Source of the DNA: an uncultured Burkholderiales bacterium
GTDB lineage: Bacteria > Pseudomonadota > Gammaproteobacteria > Burkholderiales > Burkholderiaceae_D
Direction of reading: 5' to 3'
DNA length: 11,942 nt
Assembly (NCBI GenBank): GCA_903904635.1
Contig: CAIVDH010000193.1
Location: forward strand, 1-11,942
Part shown: piece by piece, positions 6,667 to 11,942 of the stretch
How the letters are laid out: each line of letters begins with the position of its first letter
How positions within the stretch are numbered: position 1 is the stretch's first letter
Notes under the pieces: model-generated
What the model was told of the DNA's origin: nothing
The model's input: the letters and a program-made list of their open reading frames with translations, nothing else
The model's database searches: none
Position numbers and translations under genes: made by a program

Positions 6667-8876
6667 GCTTGTTGCATCCCATGTAATTTCGCATACAGAC
6701 CATGCGCGCGTTGGATCAGCTCTTCATGCCGTCCTTGTTCAGCTAATTTGCCACGCTCTATGACGAGAATTCTGTCTGCGTGGCGAACGGCAGAGAGGCG
6801 ATGCGCAATAATGATGACTGTGCGCTGCCTGCAGATGGCCGACATATGCATTTGTATGGTGCGCTCGGATTCATAATCCAATGCGCTGGTGGCTTCATCA
6901 AAAATTAATATGCGCGGGTCGCGTATCAGTGCACGTGCAATAGCCAGGCGTTGTTTCTGTCCACCTGAAAGACCATTGCCGTGTTCGCCGATGATGGTTT
7001 CATAACCTTCAGGCAGCTCTGAAATAAACTGATGCGCACCAGCCAAATGCGCAACCTGCATCACGCGTTCAATTGCGATGCCGGGATCGGCCAGCGCGAT
7101 GTTTTCGCGTACCGTGCCGCTAAATAGCTGGCTCTCCTGCAGCACCACACCTATCTGTCTGCGCAATGAAGCCGGATCCACGACAGCTAAGTCTATGCCG
7201 TCAACCATCACCCGCCCACGCTGAGGTGAACTTAAACGTTGCAGCAAACGCGTGAGTGTACTTTTGCCGGAACCTGAGCGACCGACTATGCCTATGACTT
7301 CACCGGTTTTAATCTGCAAGTTGAAATTGGCAATAACATCGTTACCATCCGGCCTGTAGCGAAACGAGACTTGATCAAAGCTGATGTTCCCTTTTATCGG
7401 TGGCAGCGCCACACCGCCGCTTGCAGTTTCACGCTCTGTATTGAGTATGTCGCCGAGCCGTTCGACTGATACACCCACCTGCTGAAAATCTGACCACATC
7501 TGCGCCAGACGCATCACCGGCGAGGCAACATGACTGGCCAGCATATTAAAAGCAATCAGCTGGCCCATACTGAGTTCATTGTCGATCACCAGTCGTGCGC
7601 CTAGCCACATCGTCAGTACCGTGACCAGCTTGCCGATTAGCGCCACGCCGCTACTGGCCAAATTACCTGTGGTGCCGGCTCTGAATGCGGCTTGTATATA
7701 AGCAGCGAGTTGATTTTCCCATTTGCGTATCCAGCGTGGCTCAACTGCCATGGCTTTGACGGTATCGATAGAGGTAATCGTCTCAACCAGAAAAGATTGG
7801 TTTTCTGCGCTACGTTTGAATTGCTCATCAAGCCGGCTGCGCAATACGGGTGTTGCAAACAAAGATAAAGCCAGATAGCAAGGCAGAGACAGTACAACGA
7901 TTAATGTTAGCTGCGCGCTATACATCAGCATGACGGCGATGAAGATGACAGAAAATACTAAGTCCAGTACTAGGGTGATGCCATTGCCAGTCAGGAAGCT
8001 GCGTATCTGTTCCAGCTCACGCATGCGTGCGACAGAATCGCCTGCTCTGCGCGCCTGAAACCATGCCAGCGGTAGCGACAGCAAATGTCTGAACAGGCGG
8101 GTGCCGAGTTCTATATCTATCCGGCTGCAGGTATGTGAAAAAACATACGTGCGCAAGCTGCTGAGCATGACTTCAAACAGGCTTACTACCAACAGACCAA
8201 CGGCGATGACGTCTAAAGTATTAAAGCCGCGATGCACCAACACTTTGTCCATCACCACTTGAAAAAACAAGGGTGTGACCAACGCAAATATCTGCAGCAC
8301 CACGGAGACGATTAATACCTCGGCCAGTAGTTTGCGATATTTGACAACAGCCGGAATGAACCATTTAAAATCAAAGCGTGACAATTCACCTGCCAGCGAG
8401 GCGCGCGAGGCAAATAAAATTAATTCAAAGTCACAAAGCTGCTTGAATTCATCTGGGCTTAGCCAGCGTGGTTGGGCATCATTTGTTTCATGCATTAGTA
8501 GTCGCGTCTGCCCATTATTTTTTTCAACCCGACCCAGTACGAAATAGCTGCCATCTACTGCACAGCAGATGGCCGGTATAGCCAGTTTGTCTAGGCGATC
8601 AGGCTTGGCGCGCTTGCGTTGTGCAGACAGACCTAGCTTGCGTGCTGCATGCAAAATAGAGGATGTCGGAAAGGACGCACCTTCATCACCAAACTCATGT
8701 AACAACTGCGCCTGGTCAGCTGCAATGCCATGCAGACGGGCCATCATAACCAGGCAGGCCAGGCCGCTGGGTAAAGATGTTGGTGTGGATATCGAATTTT
8801 CTAAAGCTACAGCCGCATCTGCATGCACACCGTCTGTATTATCGGCATGCATGGATGCTTCACCATGTGGAGTCAT
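6663..8876 (-). CDS. hlyB: Type I secretion ABC transporter, HlyB-like, with degenerate C39 domain
   Basis: Inner-membrane exporter of 737 residues (HlyB 707). Residues about 33-155 form a C39 peptidase-like domain; the usual catalytic Cys position appears as Ser (PSGLACL, 36-42) and the His position as Tyr (DGSYFVL, 108-114), so it should bind cargo without cutting it. A membrane domain spans about 183-455 with five to six hydrophobic segments. The ATPase domain has Walker A GRSGSGKS (532-539), Q-loop VLQESQLF, signature LSGGQKQR (636-643), Walker B ILIFDEATSALD (656-667) and switch IIAHRLS with H692; this domain is very close to HlyB. The longest start is used here, but it has only a weak ribosome site. 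The ATG at 8852 is preceded by GGTGA at 7-nt spacing and may be the real start, giving 729 residues. The gene lies downstream of the RTX cargo gene and overlaps hlyD. Confidence 0.95.
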   Translation of the reverse strand: MTPHGEASMHADNTDGVHADAAVALENSISTPTSLPSGLACLVMMARLHGIAADQAQLLHEFGDEGASFPTSSILHAARKLGLSAQRKRAKPDRLDKLAIPAICCAVDGSYFVLGRVEKNNGQTRLLMHETNDAQPRWLSPDEFKQLCDFELILFASRASLAGELSRFDFKWFIPAVVKYRKLLAEVLIVSVVLQIFALVTPLFFQVVMDKVLVHRGFNTLDVIAVGLLVVSLFEVMLSSLRTYVFSHTCSRIDIELGTRLFRHLLSLPLAWFQARRAGDSVARMRELEQIRSFLTGNGITLVLDLVFSVIFIAVMLMYSAQLTLIVVLSLPCYLALSLFATPVLRSRLDEQFKRSAENQSFLVETITSIDTVKAMAVEPRWIRKWENQLAAYIQAAFRAGTTGNLASSGVALIGKLVTVLTMWLGARLVIDNELSMGQLIAFNMLASHVASPVMRLAQMWSDFQQVGVSVERLGDILNTERETASGGVALPPIKGNISFDQVSFRYRPDGNDVIANFNLQIKTGEVIGIVGRSGSGKSTLTRLLQRLSSPQRGRVMVDGIDLAVVDPASLRRQIGVVLQESQLFSGTVRENIALADPGIAIERVMQVAHLAGAHQFISELPEGYETIIGEHGNGLSGGQKQRLAIARALIRDPRILIFDEATSALDYESERTIQMHMSAICRQRTVIIIAHRLSAVRHADRILVIERGKLAEQGRHEELIQRAHGLYAKLHGMQQA

Positions 8877-8917
8877 TGGAAACTATCTTTAATTAATAGT
8901 ATTTATTTTTTAATGGT

Positions 8918-8944
8918 CAGCCCGGCATATTATTTGCCGGGCTG
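8918..8944 (-). promoter_or_regulatory. Stem-loop between RTX gene and transporter gene
   Basis: A perfect 9-bp inverted repeat, CAGCCCGGC at 8918-8926 and GCCGGGCTG at 8936-8944, encloses a 9-nt AT-only loop. In the transcribed (minus) direction the stem is followed by ACCATTAAAAAATAAAT, which has no U-tract, so it is not a standard intrinsic terminator on this strand; nor does a proper T-tract follow on the plus strand. It sits 45 nt after the RTX stop and 42 nt before the longest transporter start. Likely roles are an mRNA 3'-end stabiliser, a partial terminator or a processing site. The rest of the 8877-8988 gap is AT-rich on the transporter side, with only a weak promoter-like pair (CTGACC, 16 nt, TATTAA). 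Confidence 0.7.
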
Positions 8945-8988
8945 TTGCATCATGAATTGAATAAGCACGGTATACAGAAGGGTTATCG

Positions 8989-11942
8989 CTATCGCGGCGC
9001 AAAGACGCTGGATGACATAGTTTGACCATTTGCGAGTCTGAAATTATCTATGCCACCTGCAAAATTGACGCTGCCATCTGCAAGGAAGAAATTTTGAATA
9101 GTGAGACTGTCTGTCGTATTTTTTATGCTGGCGCGCAGATCGGACCCGACGCGTTGAAATGATAATTTCATCGGATCTGTAATGCCATCAAAAATCACTG
9201 TATCCATGCCGCCGCTGTCTATGATTACATCACTGCCTGCACCTTCATAGAAGCGGTATATGTCATCACCCAATCCACCCACTAAGGTGTCATTCCCAGC
9301 GCCGCCATCTAATCGGTCATTACCTTCTTCGCCGTACAAGCTGTCATTGCCTGCGCCACCAGATAAATAATCAGTGCCAGCGCCGCCATATAACTGGTCT
9401 ATACCATCATTGCCAAACAAGTTGTCATCGCCTAAGCCGCCGTAGAGCTTGTCGTTGTCCGAGCCGCCTTCGAGCTGATCATTGCCTTCATCGCCATTGA
9501 GAATGTCGTCGCCATAACTACCTACAAGGCGGTCGTTACCAGTACCGCCATCAAGCTGATCAGCACCTTCATTGCCATACAGACTATCGTCACCCGCACC
9601 ACCGGAGACAATATCGTTGCCAATGCCACCATCCATCTGGTCATTGCCTTCGTCACCGTACAGCCTGTCATTGCCTGCGCCGCCTAGTATAAAATCATTA
9701 CCTGCCAGACCAAAGACCACATCGTCCCCATCCATCGCATGGATTTTGTCGTCATATTGACTCAAGCGCATCAAGTCACTGACATTGGTTAACATGCCCT
9801 CAAAACGTATGTCGCGCTGATCCAGTCCGTTCCAGGTTTCGCCATTAGCAAAACGAATTTCATGGATCGCAGCAGCGCTATCCGCAGGATTTTTAGAATA
9901 AAAATCCTGCACAATGATTTTGTTACTCGTTCCTTTTTGTGTAATGGTTAGCGCGTTCAAATCTCTGGAAAGGTTAATGTCCGAAGACAGGATGCCGTCC
10001 TTGAATTCAATGACATCTTTTTCGCCAGTGCCAGCGCGTCCTGCGATGCGATCACTGCCCCAGCCTGCACCAAATACATAGGTGTCGTCACCACTGCCGC
10101 CATCCAGATAATCGTCACCCGCACCACCTTCTAGTCTGTCATTACCTGCTTCGCCATAAAGCTGATCATTACCGAGCTGGCCGCTGATGACGTCATCACC
10201 GTCAGCTGCGTAGATCACATTGTTGCCAAGTTTGCTGCCAGTACGTACATCTGCACCATTGGTCAGAACACCTTTGAAGGTCGGATCCAGTATGTCCAGA
10301 TCCGTTAATACTTCACCATTGGCAAAGCGAATTTCATCGATAGGCCGCCAGCCATCTGCCCGATAAAAATCTTGTATATAAATATTACTGGCTGCTGATG
10401 TGGTGTCATTGGGAGCAGGCTTGATGCTAATGGCCAGCATAGTCAGATTGCGACTGAAAGCGAGATCTGCGGCAGTGATGCCGTCTTTGAGCTCAATGAT
10501 ATTGCGCTCACCTGCCTCGCCGCGTTCTTCGATGATTAAATCATTATTGGTTTTTCTGCCGAACACATAGGTGTCGCTGCCTTTGCCACCCGCCAGCGTA
10601 TCGTCACCGGCACCGCCTTCGAGCTTGTCGTCACCGGCCAGTGCGGTGATGATATTGGCGCCGCTATTACCGATTAAATGATTGCTTGCTGCATTGCCCG
10701 TCATGGTCCAGGATTTTGTGCCCAACAATACGGCATTTTCAAATGAGAGCGGCAGGGCGATATTGAAATCAATGCGTACGGTGTCGATTCCTTCATTAGC
10801 TCTTTCCACCATGGTATCCATGGTGTCGGCTTCATAGGTATCATCACCCGGTCCGCCTATCATGAGGTCGCGTCCACCCATGCCGGCTAACAAATCATCG
10901 CCTGCTTCGCCGTACATGACTTCCGCGCCCTCGGTACCGATCAGCAAATCATTACCGGCGGTGCCAACTTTCTTCGCCATCAGTGTGGTGCCGGTGGCGA
11001 TGCTCAAGCCACCAAGATCCGTTGCCGTGAATTTCAGATTTAATGGTGTGGAAAGATCACCCGCAGCAGGCTTGCCCTGCAGCGTGAGATTGACAGCATC
11101 AAACACCAGCCATGCAGGCAGTGGAGAGCCGTCTGCCAGTGTGACTTCTATGTATAGCTGATCATTCGGATTGGAGTCTTTGAACAGATTCGCAGGCAGC
11201 TGATAGGTATTTTCTGTGTCTACGCTCCAACCTATCATGTCGAGCGCCTGATTTAACTGCGGTACGCGATTGATTTGTGTGGTGATTAAATTAAAGGTGG
11301 CACTGGTACTGGCCGCTTGACTGTCAGTGGCAGTCAGCACTATCTGCAAGGTGCCGGCATCATTTTCACTGGCCTTGCCTGTCAGGCGCAAACGCTCGGC
11401 GTCAAATTTTAACCATGCGGGCAGGGCAGAGCCATCAGCCAGTCTGGCAGTGAAGCTGACCTTGTCGCCGACATCAGGATCGATGAACATATTGGGCGCA
11501 ATATCCAGCGTGAAGGTTTTGCCTTCATCGGCGTATTGCGTAGGCACGTAGCCATACAACATAGGTGCGCGGTTAGTGCCGACAGGTGTGGCAGCTAATT
11601 GTCTGAGCAGATTTTCCAACTGATCAGAGCCCATTAATGCAGCCTGCTGCTCGGTAGCGTTGCCTGCGGCAGCCGCCGCGGCTGCCGCAGCGGCTTCGTC
11701 TGTTTCGAGATTAAGCCAGACATCTGCTGCCTGCAGTAACCTGCCGTCTTCCATTTCTACGCGCGTATAGCCCCGCACTTTGACGTCAGGTCCTTCCGCG
11801 CGGTTGAGTACATTGGCATTTAAAAAAATATTTTTAATGCCCGCTTCCTGCATGGTTTGCAGTTCGCCTTCATCGCTGACGCCATTACTGTTGAGGTCGC
11901 GCCAGATACGAAATTGCCCCCACTTTGCGTCGCTGGCATTGA
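8989..11942 (-). CDS. RTX calcium-binding exoprotein, type I secreted (partial, 5' end beyond right edge)
   Basis: The minus-strand frame is open from the right edge to the TAG at 8989-8991, giving 983 visible residues; the ATG at 11853 is internal, because coding sequence continues upstream of it. In order: an EF-hand-like loop DLNSNGVSDEGE (11863-11898); an Ala tract; two cadherin-like domains (11272-11574 and about 10978-11271), each with LADGS, LPAWL and FDA motifs and an ATD near the end; then four blocks of GGxGxDxLx nonapeptides. The last three blocks run into modules of the haemolysin-type calcium-binding-related kind, recognised by DTYVFG or DIYRF, an ADL/DINLSR-like strand, a QDFY or QNFF motif and a RFANGE or RLANGQ motif. 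The final module occupies the last ~90 residues, where a type I secretion signal is expected. The protein should fold outside the cell on binding Ca2+ and be exported by the adjacent HlyB/HlyD pair. No enzymatic or pore-forming domain is visible, and the N-terminus is outside the window, so toxin, adhesin or enzyme remains undecided. Confidence 0.94.
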   Translation of the reverse strand, partial: NASDAKWGQFRIWRDLNSNGVSDEGELQTMQEAGIKNIFLNANVLNRAEGPDVKVRGYTRVEMEDGRLLQAADVWLNLETDEAAAAAAAAAAGNATEQQAALMGSDQLENLLRQLAATPVGTNRAPMLYGYVPTQYADEGKTFTLDIAPNMFIDPDVGDKVSFTARLADGSALPAWLKFDAERLRLTGKASENDAGTLQIVLTATDSQAASTSATFNLITTQINRVPQLNQALDMIGWSVDTENTYQLPANLFKDSNPNDQLYIEVTLADGSPLPAWLVFDAVNLTLQGKPAAGDLSTPLNLKFTATDLGGLSIATGTTLMAKKVGTAGNDLLIGTEGAEVMYGEAGDDLLAGMGGRDLMIGGPGDDTYEADTMDTMVERANEGIDTVRIDFNIALPLSFENAVLLGTKSWTMTGNAASNHLIGNSGANIITALAGDDKLEGGAGDDTLAGGKGSDTYVFGRKTNNDLIIEERGEAGERNIIELKDGITAADLAFSRNLTMLAISIKPAPNDTTSAASNIYIQDFYRADGWRPIDEIRFANGEVLTDLDILDPTFKGVLTNGADVRTGSKLGNNVIYAADGDDVISGQLGNDQLYGEAGNDRLEGGAGDDYLDGGSGDDTYVFGAGWGSDRIAGRAGTGEKDVIEFKDGILSSDINLSRDLNALTITQKGTSNKIIVQDFYSKNPADSAAAIHEIRFANGETWNGLDQRDIRFEGMLTNVSDLMRLSQYDDKIHAMDGDDVVFGLAGNDFILGGAGNDRLYGDEGNDQMDGGIGNDIVSGGAGDDSLYGNEGADQLDGGTGNDRLVGSYGDDILNGDEGNDQLEGGSDNDKLYGGLGDDNLFGNDGIDQLYGGAGTDYLSGGAGNDSLYGEEGNDRLDGGAGNDTLVGGLGDDIYRFYEGAGSDVIIDSGGMDTVIFDGITDPMKLSFQRVGSDLRASIKNTTDSLTIQNFFLADGSVNFAGGIDNFRLANGQTMSSSVFAPR
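9244..9756 (-). repeat. Main RTX nonapeptide block, 19 units in unbroken register
   Basis: Nineteen consecutive 27-bp units encode GNDxLxGGx-type nonapeptides without a phase break; the first (YDDKIHAMD) and last (GDDIYRFYE) are degenerate caps. The Asp and Gly positions form the Ca2+-binding parallel beta-roll. Within it, 9271-9675 is made of five 81-bp units, each reading roughly GxDxLYGxE, GxDQLDGGx, GNDxLxGGx. Unit borders are 9675, 9594, 9513, 9432 and 9351 (minus-strand 5' ends). Confidence 0.93.
10093..10227 (-). repeat. RTX nonapeptide block of five units
   Basis: Five 27-bp units encode GNNVIYAAD, GDDVISGQL, GNDQLYGEA, GNDRLEGGA and GDDYLDGGS, capped by GDDTYVFG, which opens the next calcium-binding-related module (about 9770-10092). 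The last three units follow the same LYGE, xGGA, xGG order as the 81-bp unit of the main block. Confidence 0.9.
10583..10690 (-). repeat. Degenerate RTX nonapeptide block of four units
   Basis: Four 27-bp units encode ASNHLIGNS, GANIITALA, GDDKLEGGA and GDDTLAGGK, capped by GSDTYVFG. The first two lack the Asp residues and probably do not bind Ca2+ well. The cap starts a calcium-binding-related module covering about 10240-10582. Confidence 0.85.
10849..10956 (-). repeat. First RTX nonapeptide block of four units
   Basis: Four 27-bp units encode GNDLLIGTE, GAEVMYGEA, GDDLLAGMG and GRDLMIGGP, capped by GDDTYEAD. This block directly follows the second cadherin-like domain and begins the repeat region. 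Unlike the later blocks, its cap leads into a linker (about 10700-10830, with NEGIDTVRIDF) rather than a full calcium-binding-related module. Confidence 0.87.
10978..11574 (-). repeat. Tandem pair of cadherin-like (dystroglycan-type) domains
   Basis: Two domains of about 100 residues each begin with NRAP and NRVP. Both carry a Phe-x-Asp Ca2+-site motif (FIDPDVGD in the first, FKDSNPND in the second), then ADGS, LPAWL, FDA, a Gly-Lys turn and a TATD strand. The shared order and wording show an old internal duplication. Such domains are common in secreted bacterial surface and adhesive proteins; the binding partner cannot be inferred. Confidence 0.8.
11664..11690. repeat. 12-bp palindrome encoding a poly-alanine tract
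   Basis: CTGCGGCAGCCG at 11664-11675 is the exact reverse complement of CGGCTGCCGCAG at 11679-11690, with a 3-nt spacer. It covers nearly all of the ten consecutive alanine codons (11665-11694) of the RTX gene, which form a linker between the EF-hand-like region and the first cadherin-like domain. It lies deep in coding sequence and has no U-tract. Confidence 0.8.

Noticed and set aside
8885..8916. Separate promoter for the hlyB-like gene (CTGACC, 16 nt, TATTAA on the minus strand)
   Set aside because: Each hexamer matches consensus at only four positions in an AT-rich tract where such matches are expected by chance.
9244..10956. Regular 27-bp repetition that could suggest a CRISPR array or satellite DNA
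   Set aside because: The period matches nonapeptide codons in one open frame, units are diverged in a codon-wise way, and there are no unique spacers.
9572..11551. Several Pro/Ser-rich plus-strand frames opposite the RTX gene
   Set aside because: Their repetitive composition mirrors the glycine/aspartate repeat codons on the true coding strand.
8989..11853. Complete RTX gene starting at the ATG at 11853
   Set aside because: The frame stays open upstream to the window edge and encodes a recognisable EF-hand-like segment, so this ATG is internal.

Overview
The window looks like chromosomal DNA of a Gram-negative proteobacterium, most likely a betaproteobacterium of the Burkholderiales (an Oxalobacteraceae-type genome is my guess from protein style and moderate GC; I could not check this). 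Support for a Gram-negative host comes from two lipopolysaccharide-export permeases and a type I secretion system that needs an outer membrane.

Left part (1-2532, minus strand): the 5' 318 codons of an Old Yellow Enzyme family flavin oxidoreductase (nemA-like, cut by the left edge), a perfect intrinsic terminator, and pepA, leucyl aminopeptidase. Middle part (2569-5220, plus strand): an operon lptF-lptG-cbiX. lptF and lptG overlap by ATGA and encode the two transmembrane subunits of the LPS extraction ABC transporter. The third gene encodes a short CbiX-type sirohydrochlorin chelatase. pepA and lptF are divergent with only 36 bp between start codons. In that gap a TATAAT facing pepA and a TATAGT facing lptF overlap almost completely, and the lptF promoter geometry predicts a leaderless lptF mRNA.

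Right part (5233-11942, minus strand): a type I secretion operon read right to left. It holds a large RTX protein (C-terminal 983 residues visible; it continues past the right edge), then after a gap with a strong stem-loop an HlyB-like ABC transporter with a degenerate C39 domain, then an HlyD-like membrane fusion protein overlapping hlyB by ATGA. The RTX cargo has, in order, an EF-hand-like loop, a ten-alanine tract encoded by a 12-bp palindrome, two tandem cadherin-like domains, and a Ca2+-binding region with about 31 nonapeptide repeats in four blocks, three of which are followed by HlyA-type calcium-binding-related modules. The longest block is built from five copies of an 81-bp (27-residue) higher-order unit.

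The core genes (pepA, lptFG) are ordinary housekeeping. The secretion operon is accessory and ends only 12 bp from the convergent cbiX gene. No tRNA, rRNA, insertion sequence or CRISPR array was seen. No gene-free stretch exceeds 300 bases; the longest, 8877-8988, holds the stem-loop and an AT-rich leader. I do not see evidence for a wholly new system; the most interesting points are the divergent promoter arrangement, the stem-loop between cargo and transporter genes, and the repeat architecture of the RTX protein.
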